Shown: positions 1 through 6,403 of the stretch, piece after piece
How the letters are laid out: the number at the start of each line of letters is the position of its first letter
How positions within the stretch are numbered: the first letter of the stretch is position 1
Virus record (IMG/VR): IMGVR_UViG_3300048592_001384
Span: 1-25,405 of that record
DNA from: a virus
Length of the DNA stretch: 25,405 nucleotides
Reading direction: 5' to 3' (one strand)
The notes under the pieces: generated by a model
Seen by the model: only the letters and a program-made list of their open reading frames with translations
Told to the model about the DNA's origin: nothing
Databases searched by the model: none
Position numbers and translations under genes: made by a program

Positions 1-1101
1 TCACTTGTCTTTCCTTGATTTTGCTTGGGAAATCCAAATAATTCCGGCACCGGGTGGGGGTGGTGCCGGAATTTGGTGCGGGAATTTGGCCTCGATCCGT
101 TCCGCCGTGGCGTGCGCCAACAGCCTTCGGCTGGCCGCCTGGGTGTAGCGTTCGGCCTCCGCAAGACGGGTCCAGGTGAACATCGCCATGAGCTCATGCG
201 CCGATGCCCCGGCCTCGGCCGCGATCGTCGCTCCGGCCTTCCTGAGACCATGGGCGCGGCCCGGAACGCCGGCTGCCCGACAGGCCTTGGCGAACCAGTT
301 GCCGAAGCTCGCCTCGCTGGTGAACGGCTCGCCGCGGCTGGTGACGAGGAACGCCAGATCGCCGGTCGGGGCGGTCTCAAGCGAGGCCCGCAGATTGGCG
401 AAGATCGGGATATGCGCCCAGGTGCCGGTCTTGCGCGTCTGGATCGAGATTACCCCGTCGCGGACATGCTGGCGCCCGACGCGGTAGAGATCGGAGCGCC
501 TGAGCCCGGTGAACAGCGCCAGATCGACGGCCAGGCGCTCGCGGGTGCCAACCGGCCAGCGGGCATAGAACCGCTCGACCTCGGCAGGGGTCCAGGTGTG
601 AAACCCGTCGCTCTTGATCTTCGGCCGCCGCGCCTGGTCAACCGGATTTGCAGGCAACTTGTCCATGCTCACAGCCCAAGCGAACAGCTGAGACATCACC
701 TTGCGGAACGTTGCCCCGGCGTGCGGCTTCTTGAGGTCGATGACTTCGTTGATGTGTTTCTTGCCGATGGCCCGGAATGGCACATGCCCGGCCTCTTTCA
801 CCACATGGGCGAGGATGTTGTCGCGCATCCGGCGGGTGGAGGACGCCAGGGCGGCCCACTGGGCGCTGCGCTTGTAAGCCTCGATCAACCAGGCCAGCGT
901 CTCTGGATTGGCCTTGGATGGCGGCGGCAGCGCCATCCCGGCCAGGGCGGCAGCATAGGCGCGCTCGAAGCCGGGATCGGCAAGGTCTGGCAGCCTGGTG
1001 CAGGGTCCATGGCCGCGGCGGAAATAGAACACCACCTTGCCGTGGCGGGTGCGGGCGCGGTTGACGTGCTTCGGCAGGCGCTTGGGCATGGGGATCACCA
1101 T
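1..1101 (-). CDS. int: Tyrosine recombinase (phage integrase)
   Basis: Site-specific recombinase of the tyrosine (lambda Int) family, expected to join phage and host attachment sites. The 366-aa protein has an N-terminal arm/core-binding part (about 1-165) and a catalytic domain (about 168-340). Visible catalytic residues are R201 in TGLRRSD, K224 in QTRKTG, H284 and R287 in HGLRK, W310 in the second His/Trp position, and the nucleophile Y319 in AERYTQ. The motif-I glutamate is an aspartate (D204), a conservative change. The stop codon is the first three bases of the window, so the gene is complete. The ATG at 1101 has GGGGGAG 8 nt upstream and lies inside ATGGTGA shared with the end of the preceding 59-aa gene. 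It is the last gene of the leftward operon, so its expression should follow that operon's promoter. Usual length for the family. Confidence 0.95.
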   Translation of the reverse strand: MVIPMPKRLPKHVNRARTRHGKVVFYFRRGHGPCTRLPDLADPGFERAYAAALAGMALPPPSKANPETLAWLIEAYKRSAQWAALASSTRRMRDNILAHVVKEAGHVPFRAIGKKHINEVIDLKKPHAGATFRKVMSQLFAWAVSMDKLPANPVDQARRPKIKSDGFHTWTPAEVERFYARWPVGTRERLAVDLALFTGLRRSDLYRVGRQHVRDGVISIQTRKTGTWAHIPIFANLRASLETAPTGDLAFLVTSRGEPFTSEASFGNWFAKACRAAGVPGRAHGLRKAGATIAAEAGASAHELMAMFTWTRLAEAERYTQAASRRLLAHATAERIEAKFPHQIPAPPPPGAGIIWISQAKSRKDK

Positions 1102-1274
1102 AGCTTGATCTCCCCCTTATAGGGCACGTCCTCCGGCCTGTCAGATGGCTTGCGGTAAATTTCGAGGGTGCCATCCCGGTGCACCTTCACGGCGTAATCC
1201 GGCCCGGCGTCGGCAGCTGCTGCCAGCGCGCGGGCCAGATCGGCCTTGGTGAAGGTGGCGGGACGGCGCGGCAT
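1095..1274 (-). CDS. 59-aa basic hypothetical protein upstream of integrase
   Basis: A 59-aa ORF starting MPRRPATFTKADLARAL and ending GEIKLW. Its stop codon TGA lies within the first codons of the integrase (ATGGTGA), and it starts 2 nt after the stop of the upstream gene, so translation is probably coupled. The N-terminus, an RPATFTKADLARAL helix followed by an Ala-rich segment and a short strand-like part, resembles small proteins often found beside integrases in rhizobial prophages. That recollection is not proof of function. Its position would suit a recombination directionality factor (excisionase), but no family motif can be shown, so the product is called hypothetical. Confidence 0.7.
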   Translation of the reverse strand: MPRRPATFTKADLARALAAAADAGPDYAVKVHRDGTLEIYRKPSDRPEDVPYKGEIKLW

Positions 1275-1276
1275 GG

Positions 1277-1456
1277 CTAGAGCAGCGCCGTCTGCCCACG
1301 GGCGCGCTTTGCCAGCGCCCTGTCGACCTGACGCTCGAGACGTCGTGATGCCTCAAGGGCCTCGATGTGATCGCCCGGTTCGCGCCTTACAGCGAAGAAA
1401 TGGCGCTGCGCCGCGCGCGTCTGGCAGACGAGATCGAGCAGTTCGGAGTCGGTCAT
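1277..1456 (-). CDS. 59-aa hypothetical protein, helical
   Basis: A 59-aa ORF starting MTDSELLDLVCQ, with charged helix-forming sequence (EALEASRRLERQVDRALAK) that could be a short coiled coil. Its ATG overlaps the stop of the large ParB-type gene (ATGA), and GAGG sits 4 nt before the start codon. It is followed after 2 nt by the next 59-aa gene. The tight packing and good ribosome binding site support it as a real gene. No function is recognised; a small DNA- or protein-binding accessory factor is possible but unsupported. Confidence 0.7.
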   Translation of the reverse strand: MTDSELLDLVCQTRAAQRHFFAVRREPGDHIEALEASRRLERQVDRALAKRARGQTALL

Positions 1457-3339
1457 GCAGCCTCGTCATCCTGCTGATCGCCGACAGCCGCCGCGGCCGC
1501 AGCATCCGCCCAGGCATTCGAACCAGGGCCCTTGTAGCTCGGCGTGCGCAAAGGCTTCGGCAGCCAGGCCTTCGGCGTCAGCTCCCTCACCGCCATCTCG
1601 ACCAGGTCCTTCTTCTTCTTCGACGGCGTGACGCCGGCAATCGCCGCCTCGCCGAGCGCTGCGGCAAGGCTCTCGCGCGGCATGCGCTTGTAGAACTCGG
1701 CGTCGGGCAGCCAGTGTGCGGCGACGTCAGGATCGAAGGCGTCGATGATGGGCCGCAACGCCTCGAGCATCGCGGCGTCATACTTGAGCAGCGGCGCGAT
1801 GCTGAGGGCGATGGCCTGGTCGAGGATCTCGCTACCGTGAAGAGCGTCGAACACCTCGACGATGGCGCAGGAGTGCGGATCGTGCTGCAGCTTGTCCATC
1901 ATTTCGGCATGAGCCGCGGCGACGTCCTTGCCGATGTCGGATAACCGGCGCTGCGGAGCGTCCAGTATGAAGCCCTCTGGTTTGGCGAACTCGCTGAGGT
2001 TCATCAGCATGGCCGCGGCCAGGCGCAATGCCTTCGCTGGTGCAGCCAAGATTGACCATTGCATGGCATGGGTCATCGCCGTCGCCATCTCCGCCTGCAG
2101 CGCGCCGGTGAAATCTGCCTCGGCCTCCGGTTCGACCTTGCGCACCGGCGAAGAGTCGCCCTCGCCACCGCTCGCCGTCTGCTTGGAAAGCTTCGCCTCC
2201 TTCTTCGCGGCGGCAGGTTTCATCATGCCGCAGGTAACGGTGATCTCGCTGTATTCGCGGCGCACCACCACGCCGGATTTCTTCTTCTGGGCGTCGGTGA
2301 AGAAGTTGCCGGCCAGCTGCTCGAGCTCGGCCTTGGCGGCGATGATCTTGTCCTGCAGCTGCTCTTCCGCTTCGCTATCCTCGGTCTTCCGCCATTCCGC
2401 GTCCAGCCGCTTGATTTCGGCCTTGAGCGCGTCTGCCCGTGCCTTCTGCTCTTTCGACAGGCTGCGCTTGCCCTCGGGCTTCAGCCATGGCCAGCGCCGG
2501 GTCTTGTGGGTATGGGCTTTATCCATCTCGAGGATGACGAAGCCCCAGCCCTCATCGAGCCAGGCTTTCTCGTCGGCCTTCAGCTTCTGCTGAAACAGCT
2601 TGTTCAACAGCTTGCCATCGGCCAGCCAGGCATTGTTCGAGAACAGGTCCTCGTCGACGGCGCCGCCGGCGGCCCTGTAGGCGTCGATCCCGACATAGGC
2701 AGCCTCGGGTGCGTCCGCCGCGATCCGCGCCTTGGAAAACTCTTTCTTGATTTGCCAGCTCTCGCGTACTCCCTGCTTCCAGAGCTTGAGCGCCTGGGCG
2801 GGGTCGGGCAGCAGCGTGTAGGCCTGCGCATCCTCAAGCCCGATCTCGCCGGCCTTGAGGCCCGCCACAATCTCCTTCGGCAGCTTGCCGATGGCGAGCC
2901 GCTGGCGCACACGGCGCAGGGGAATGCCGAAGCGCGCGGCGATGTGATCCGGCGTCATGCCCTGCGACACCAGGTCAGTAAAGTCCAGCGCCTCGTCCGC
3001 CGGGTGAAGGTCCATCCTGGTGATGACGGTCGCCAGCGAAAGCGACATCGCCTCGGCGTCGTCGAGCTCGCGGATGTAGGCGGGGACTGGGTGATCGTGC
3101 GGAAGCTTTCCCGACTCGGCCAGAGACTTCATGGCGCGCAGCCGGCGGCCGCCGTCGACCGGCTCATAGCCGCGCTCCGACGGCCGCAGCAACAGTGGCT
3201 GGCCAAGATCCTGCACGTCGATCGTGGCGGCGAGCTCGCCGACGTCTGTCTCGGTGTCGCGCCGGGCGTTTATTGCAGGGTTGTAGTAAATGTCGCTCAG
3301 CGCGACGTAGTCGAGGCGGGAAGTGTCCTGTTCGGGCAT
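1453..3339 (-). CDS. ParB/RepB/Spo0J-type protein, 628 aa
   Basis: A large ParB-fold protein. Residues about 12-75 form the ParB N-terminal domain, with an NPAINAR segment (20-26) and GGRRLRA (63-69) in the place of the family's nucleotide-binding arginine box. Residues about 126-155 form a helix-turn-helix of the KorB/ParB type (SQGMTPDHIAARFGIP). A lysine/glutamate-rich coiled-coil-like region lies at about 285-345, followed by a long region of unknown fold and an alanine-rich acidic tail. At 628 aa it is roughly twice the length of a chromosomal ParB. No ParA ATPase is visible in the window, so it may act as a DNA-binding regulator, a CTP-dependent clamp or a nuclease rather than in classical partition. 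The ATG at 3339 has AGGA 9 nt upstream. It lies in the leftward operon with the integrase downstream. Confidence 0.9.
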   Translation of the reverse strand: MPEQDTSRLDYVALSDIYYNPAINARRDTETDVGELAATIDVQDLGQPLLLRPSERGYEPVDGGRRLRAMKSLAESGKLPHDHPVPAYIRELDDAEAMSLSLATVITRMDLHPADEALDFTDLVSQGMTPDHIAARFGIPLRRVRQRLAIGKLPKEIVAGLKAGEIGLEDAQAYTLLPDPAQALKLWKQGVRESWQIKKEFSKARIAADAPEAAYVGIDAYRAAGGAVDEDLFSNNAWLADGKLLNKLFQQKLKADEKAWLDEGWGFVILEMDKAHTHKTRRWPWLKPEGKRSLSKEQKARADALKAEIKRLDAEWRKTEDSEAEEQLQDKIIAAKAELEQLAGNFFTDAQKKKSGVVVRREYSEITVTCGMMKPAAAKKEAKLSKQTASGGEGDSSPVRKVEPEAEADFTGALQAEMATAMTHAMQWSILAAPAKALRLAAAMLMNLSEFAKPEGFILDAPQRRLSDIGKDVAAAHAEMMDKLQHDPHSCAIVEVFDALHGSEILDQAIALSIAPLLKYDAAMLEALRPIIDAFDPDVAAHWLPDAEFYKRMPRESLAAALGEAAIAGVTPSKKKKDLVEMAVRELTPKAWLPKPLRTPSYKGPGSNAWADAAAAAAVGDQQDDEAA

Positions 3340-3381
3340 GTTAATTTTTCCTGTCGGATTGGAGGAGAAGGCACTCCGCGG

Positions 3382-3663
3382 TCAAGCAGCCTTGGGCTTG
3401 ACCAGCTTGGGCTGTGCAGGTTCGTCGGGATGGTGGTCGACGGTCTCGGGCTGCGGTTTACCGTTTCCTATGGCGGCTGCGATGTCCCGGCTCTGTGCGT
3501 CGAGTCCGTTGCAGATCTGAGCTTCCATCTGATCGAGGCCACAGCGCACGGCAGTGAACGTCTCGCGCGCTTGCCGCTTCATGTCTTCGTTGAACTGCAG
3601 GATCCTCGACAGGCGCTGCTCTGCGTCGAGCAGAGCCATGTTGGCGGCGTGAAGTGTGGACAT
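3382..3663 (-). CDS. 93-aa hypothetical protein
   Basis: A 93-aa ORF starting MSTLHAANMALLDAEQRL. The start at 3663 is preferred because AAAGGA lies about 8 nt upstream; the same frame is open further upstream (to 3837), but that extension overlaps the preceding gene. The first 65 residues look helical and amphipathic (AEQRLSRILQFNEDMKRQA) and could form a coiled coil. The tail is rich in Pro and Lys (QPKLVKPKAA). It sits 42 nt before the ParB-type gene and 35 nt after the previous gene, in the same operon. No family is recognised. Confidence 0.6.
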   Translation of the reverse strand: MSTLHAANMALLDAEQRLSRILQFNEDMKRQARETFTAVRCGLDQMEAQICNGLDAQSRDIAAAIGNGKPQPETVDHHPDEPAQPKLVKPKAA

Positions 3664-3698
3664 GGGTGATCCTTTCGATGTTGGATAATCAGGCTGCG

Positions 3699-3986
3699 TC
3701 AGAGCAGCGTCAGAGTGAGAACGCCGACAACGGCGAAGCTGCCGGCCATCATCAGCGCGGCATGCAAAAGGGGAGCCTCGCGCCGGGGCAAGGGTTTGGG
3801 GAAACTCGACGCGAGGCTCTTGGGTCGTGTTCTGCACTCTGGTGACGGGTGCCGCCCGCCGCGGACTCCGGCGTCCTGCCGGAATGTCGTCTCGCTCAGG
3901 AACTCCTGAGACGGGATCTGATGATGCGTGCCAACCATGAACACGCGCGTCACAAAGACTTTCGGTGCCTCATGCAGCTTACTCAT
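3699..3986 (-). CDS. 95-aa protein with C-terminal membrane anchor
   Basis: A 95-aa ORF whose last 23 residues (HAALMMAGSFAVVGVLTLTL) form one hydrophobic membrane segment, preceded by a basic stretch (RTRPKSLASSFPKPLPRR). This suggests a tail-anchored protein with the basic part in the cytoplasm. Its ATG overlaps the stop of the upstream 63-aa gene (GCATGA), and GGGGGCGAG lies just before it. Function unknown. It is one of three small predicted membrane proteins in the leftward operon. Confidence 0.6.
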   Translation of the reverse strand: MSKLHEAPKVFVTRVFMVGTHHQIPSQEFLSETTFRQDAGVRGGRHPSPECRTRPKSLASSFPKPLPRREAPLLHAALMMAGSFAVVGVLTLTLL

Positions 3987-4174
3987 GCCTCGCCCCCAAC
4001 TGCGACCACCGCCGCCCTCGCAAGAGCCTCGCAGCCAGGATCATCGCATGTCTCGGGCGGATACTTCTTGCCCTTTGCAGCCGCCGCCAGCGAGTAGCAT
4101 GGATATTCTCCCTTGAAAGCGCACCGCTCTGCGCAAATAGCCCGAGCAACCTTGTTGACCATCTCCTGATCCAT
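3983..4174 (-). CDS. 63-aa cysteine-containing hypothetical protein
   Basis: A 63-aa ORF starting MDQEMVNKVARAICAERC. The start at 4174 is chosen over an upstream in-frame ATG at 4273 because it forms a TGATG junction with the preceding gene's stop and has GGGGGCGAG a few nt upstream. Five cysteines (ICAERC, PC, ETCDDPGC) suggest a metal site or disulfides. The overall pattern, an N-terminal helix ending ARAIC and a C-terminal helix EALARAAVVAV, resembles small phage proteins of unknown function. The gene is coupled on both sides by overlaps. Confidence 0.65.
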   Translation of the reverse strand: MDQEMVNKVARAICAERCAFKGEYPCYSLAAAAKGKKYPPETCDDPGCEALARAAVVAVGGEA

Positions 4175-4386
4175 CACTCGCCCCCATGTTCCTGGATTGA
4201 ACCGCGGTACGGCTGAGACGCGAGCGCCACGACAAGAGAAGTCCTGACCGTGTCTTCGGGCTCCCCGCGACACGCCTCGAAGATTGCGTCGACCCGTGAC
4301 CGGAAATCACCGTTCTGATTGATGATCGTCATCAAGGTGCCAGCGAGACCGGCAGTGTTGCGGATGCTGCTGGGAGCGCTATTCAT
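4174..4386 (-). CDS. 70-aa hypothetical protein
   Basis: A 70-aa ORF starting MNSAPSSIRNTAGLAGTL. The start at 4386 has GGAGG 4 nt upstream and overlaps the stop of the HD-domain gene (ATGA). The stop overlaps the start of the next gene (TGATG). The sequence looks like a small soluble helical protein (RSRVDAIFEACRGEPEDTV). No family is recognised. Reality rests on the double overlap and the ribosome binding site. Confidence 0.6.
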   Translation of the reverse strand: MNSAPSSIRNTAGLAGTLMTIINQNGDFRSRVDAIFEACRGEPEDTVRTSLVVALASQPYRGSIQEHGGE

Positions 4387-4961
4387 CCTGCCTCCGCCGG
4401 CACGGGGCCAATCTCGATGCGCAGCCGCTCGAATGTGCGCAGGAAATCTTCCTCCGCCTTGTCTGCGCTGCGCGGCTTGATGGCGAAGGGCGCGGCCTCA
4501 ATGACGGTCGGGCAGGGGCCCTGCATCAAATCGCGCCATTCGGCTGCAAATATTGCCGCGTCCGCCGATCGCACCCACGCTTCCTCACCCAACGAGGGCA
4601 GCAGGCCGAACCCAAAAGCGTTCATGATCGCCACGTCGAGGCGGTCTGCGATCCTCGCAACCAGGTCGAAGCTCGCATAGGCGGCGATCTCGCGGCGCAC
4701 CGGCGCGATGATGTCACCGAGGTAGGCCTCGTGCGCGTCGTGCAGCAGGCCCAACATTTGCACAACCGGCGGGGCCTTCTTCATCGCCAGGAACCGGGTC
4801 ACGTTAAGCGAGTGATCGGCGACGTTCACCGGCAGACGTGTCGCGCCGCAGAAGCGATTCAGCCGGGACAGAGAGCAGGCAATGTCCCGGATGTCGATCG
4901 ATGCAGGATCAGGCTTGGCAAGCGACACGCCGCGGCCGGTATAGGTCAGGACCTGGTTCAT
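4383..4961 (-). CDS. HD-domain phosphohydrolase
   Basis: A 192-aa metal-dependent phosphohydrolase of the HD superfamily, similar in layout to YfbR-type 5'-deoxynucleotidases. The metal ligands are visible in order: H50 in VADHSLNV, H74-D75 in LLHDAHEAY, and D134 in VRSADAAIF. The family hydrolyses nucleotide monophosphates or related phosphoesters in the cytoplasm. For a phage this could adjust nucleotide pools or remove a nucleotide signal, but the substrate cannot be read from the sequence. Length is normal for a single-domain member. The gene overlaps its neighbours at both ends (ATGA) in the leftward operon. There is no strong Shine-Dalgarno sequence before its ATG, so translation probably depends on coupling to the 47-aa gene. 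Confidence 0.88.
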   Translation of the reverse strand: MNQVLTYTGRGVSLAKPDPASIDIRDIACSLSRLNRFCGATRLPVNVADHSLNVTRFLAMKKAPPVVQMLGLLHDAHEAYLGDIIAPVRREIAAYASFDLVARIADRLDVAIMNAFGFGLLPSLGEEAWVRSADAAIFAAEWRDLMQGPCPTVIEAAPFAIKPRSADKAEEDFLRTFERLRIEIGPVPAEAG

Positions 4962-5101
4962 GCGCCGATGCCCGTGATCTCGTCGTCAGCGGTTTCTTCG
5001 CGATCGAGGCGGTACAAGGTGCCGGCCAGCCACCCGGCCAGAAGGCCGAAGAACAACGCGACTGCGCAGGCAAGATAGGGGTGATCCGCGATGAGCATCA
5101 T
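4958..5101 (-). CDS. 47-aa single-span membrane protein
   Basis: A 47-aa ORF starting MMLIADHPYLACAVAL. Residues about 8-29 form one membrane helix with small-residue packing (GLLAGWLAG), followed by an acidic cytoplasmic-type tail (DREETADDEITGIGA). Two consecutive ATGs (5101 and 5098) overlap the upstream stop (GCATGATG), with GAGG 4 nt before the first. The stop overlaps the HD gene start. This short gene is easy to miss in automatic annotation. Function unknown. Confidence 0.65.
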   Translation of the reverse strand: MMLIADHPYLACAVALFFGLLAGWLAGTLYRLDREETADDEITGIGA

Positions 5102-5460
5102 GCGGCCTCGCTGCATGAAAACAGCCCAGGGCGGCGCTGCGCGGCGCGCAGGAATGCCTCCCTGAAATGGCGATCGATCTCGTCTTCGGCCAGGCCAAGC
5201 TGACGGAAATCGGCGCGATGAACCATGCCGGAGCGGATCGCAGCCTTTTCGATTGCCGTTGCCATGATGGCCACGATTGCAGCCGGCTTCAGCGTGACCT
5301 TGCCGATGCGCGCTTGCCGTGGTGCGGACTTGAGGTTCGCCAGGTCGTAGGCATGAGCCAGATCAAGATGATGCGGATTAATTGGCCCGTCGGTTGCCAG
5401 AGACAACGAGGCCGCAGCCGAGAATCCGTCGAAGAGCGGGAACGGCAGCGCGCCCGTCAT
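5098..5460 (-). CDS. 120-aa hypothetical phage protein
   Basis: A 120-aa ORF starting MTGALPFPLFDGFSAA. The N-terminal part contains LDLAHAYDLANLKSAPRQ, and a helical C-terminal part (HRADFRQLGLAEDEIDRHF followed by a REAFLRAAQ helix) has the look of small phage DNA-binding or regulatory proteins. No HTH signature is convincing. Start and stop overlap both neighbours by ATGA. It lacks an independent ribosome binding site, which points to translational coupling with the 33-aa gene. Confidence 0.65.
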   Translation of the reverse strand: MTGALPFPLFDGFSAAASLSLATDGPINPHHLDLAHAYDLANLKSAPRQARIGKVTLKPAAIVAIMATAIEKAAIRSGMVHRADFRQLGLAEDEIDRHFREAFLRAAQRRPGLFSCSEAA

Positions 5461-5558
5461 GCCAGCACCAGCAGGATGTAAGCAACCGCTGCCAGACTGA
5501 GCAGGGCTGCAGCGCAGCCGATGTCGTCAGCAAGTGTGCCGGGGTTAGTGATAAGCAT
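5457..5558 (-). CDS. 33-aa membrane peptide, first gene of the leftward operon
   Basis: A 33-aa ORF starting MLITNPGTLADDIGC and ending in a hydrophobic segment (CAAALLSLAAVAYILLVLA) that can span the membrane once. GGAGGA lies 4 nt before the ATG, the strongest ribosome binding site of the operon. It is the first gene after the predicted leftward promoter. Its stop overlaps the next ATG (GCATGA), so it may serve partly to load ribosomes onto the operon. It could be a small membrane toxin, an exclusion peptide or just a leader; the sequence does not decide. Confidence 0.65.
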   Translation of the reverse strand: MLITNPGTLADDIGCAAALLSLAAVAYILLVLA

Positions 5559-5581
5559 GCCGTCCTCCGTTGATCGCAGGT

Positions 5582-5610
5582 AGTGTGCATAACGCACATT
5601 ACTTCGTCAA
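5582..5610 (-). promoter_or_regulatory. Predicted leftward early promoter (pL-like)
   Basis: On the minus strand TTGACG (5610-5605) is followed after 17 nt by CACACT (5587-5582), a weak -10. The 15-bp operator-like palindrome TGTGCGTTATGCACA begins 6 nt after TTGACG and covers the spacer and the -10. The same unit, with the same spacing, occurs at the rightward promoter. The first gene starts at 5558. Confidence 0.6.
5584..5598. promoter_or_regulatory. Operator-like palindrome, left site 1
   Basis: TGTGCATAACGCACA is a 15-bp imperfect palindrome centred on 5591, with one mismatch between the arms. Its minus-strand form matches the rightward site at 7071-7085 at 14 of 15 positions. It overlaps the predicted leftward promoter, so repressor binding would block that promoter. 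Assigned to the CI/Cro pair by position only. Confidence 0.65.
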
Positions 5611-5616
5611 CAGAAA

Positions 5617-5631
5617 AATGCATAATGCATA
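5617..5631. promoter_or_regulatory. Operator-like palindrome, left site 2
   Basis: AATGCATAATGCATA contains a perfect ATGCAT-A-ATGCAT palindrome. Read on the minus strand as TATGCATTATGCATT it keeps the central GC-x-TTATGCA of the other sites. It lies just upstream of the predicted leftward -35, a position suited to cooperative binding with the first site. Confidence 0.55.
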
Positions 5632-5704
5632 TGCTTTGTGCCGCTTAGCGTTCTGCTACACTGGTCTGTGCTGAAAGAGCTGGGGCTGTCGTATTGGGTG
5701 CCAG

Positions 5705-6010
5705 ATGATCAAATGGGTATCATTTTTCTGGAACACGATTGCCTTGGGTCTGGCGGCATGGGCATTTCTGAGCGCTGCTGCCGGGGTCATGGAAGCGCAG
5801 GAAATCTTCGGCGAGTACGAGATTAAGTTCTCGACCGGCGACGTCGTTTATGCGGCTGCGTTCGCTTCCATGATGCTGTGGCTGCCGATTCTGGTGGTGT
5901 GGGCAATCGGCGCGTTCTTCCTGCTGATCCTAAAATCCTATGGCAGGTCCCGGATCGAGCGCTATCCGGTTGCCAAGTCTTCACGGCATCGCATCGACCC
6001 GCGGCTTTAG
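5705..6010 (+). CDS. 101-aa two-helix membrane protein
   Basis: A 101-aa ORF starting MIKWVSFFWNTIALG. Hydrophobic segments at about 7-27 and 53-77 predict two membrane helices, with a basic C-terminal tail (KSYGRSRIERYPVAK) likely cytoplasmic. No signal-peptide cleavage site is evident. It stands alone on the plus strand between the leftward operon and the convergent lipoprotein gene, the usual place for lysogenic-conversion or superinfection-exclusion genes. No ribosome binding site is obvious (GGGTG 5 nt upstream at best), so the start is uncertain. It does not match a family I can name. Confidence 0.55.
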   Translation: MIKWVSFFWNTIALGLAAWAFLSAAAGVMEAQEIFGEYEIKFSTGDVVYAAAFASMMLWLPILVVWAIGAFFLLILKSYGRSRIERYPVAKSSRHRIDPRL

Positions 6011-6017
6011 AGGCGCC

Positions 6018-6398
6018 TTAGCCTTGCACTGCGAACGCTGTTGCCGTGCAGCGAATCGATGACCAGCAGTTTTTGCCGAGATTGGTATCCATGGGTGGCT
6101 CGCAAAAGACATCGCCGATAGCGTTTGCGCCCTTTTCGCGCGCGAACGACTTCAACTGCAGAATGGCGTTCTCTTTGGTGGGGGCCGGATCCCAGGCCTT
6201 GTTCTTGCATGAGGTCGCCTCGATGCTGCCTAGAGAGGTTGCGGCAGCAGGAGGTGCCCCCTGTAACACTTCCACAGATTGATTGAGCTGTACGGCCTGC
6301 GAGGCGTCAACCTCAGCGACCCTGTTCGTGGGGCCACAGCTCGCGACGATCGGCAGAAACCCCATCAGCCACAGCCACATTGATGATCCGCTCGCCAT
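6018..6398 (-). CDS. RcsF-like outer-membrane lipoprotein
   Basis: A 126-aa predicted lipoprotein. Residues 7-20 are a hydrophobic signal segment ending in a lipobox, VAS before C21. After a Pro/Ala-rich linker, the mature domain carries four cysteines, C64, C99, C111 and C117. The first pair is 35 residues apart and the last pair 6 apart, the spacing known for the two disulfides of E. coli RcsF (C74, C109, C118, C124), with similar flanking sequence (an ANAI segment before the second Cys, CW near the third). RcsF senses envelope stress and activates the Rcs phosphorelay in enterobacteria; alphaproteobacteria generally lack that relay, so the role here is open. Its start is 5 nt behind the repressor stop, so the two are probably co-transcribed and it is made in the lysogen. 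Start alternatives are 6398 and 6380; the latter has GAGCGGA upstream. Confidence 0.75.
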   Translation of the reverse strand: MASGSSMWLWLMGFLPIVASCGPTNRVAEVDASQAVQLNQSVEVLQGAPPAAATSLGSIEATSCKNKAWDPAPTKENAILQLKSFAREKGANAIGDVFCEPPMDTNLGKNCWSSIRCTATAFAVQG

Positions 6399-6403
6399 GT
6401 GTA

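Noticed and set aside
25-1122. 365-codon plus-strand ORF opposite the integrase
   Set aside because: It is antisense to a clear tyrosine recombinase and lacks family motifs; long open frames opposite real genes are common at this GC content.
2059-3669. 536-codon plus-strand ORF opposite the ParB-type gene
   Set aside because: Antisense to a gene with recognisable ParB and HTH domains; composition is that of a reverse-frame shadow (Leu/Arg/Gly/Val rich without motifs).
6007-6025. Possible bidirectional terminator between the convergent genes (GGCTTTAGAGGCGCCTTAGCC)
   Set aside because: The palindrome is imperfect and lacks a T tract on either side, so it was not listed as a feature.
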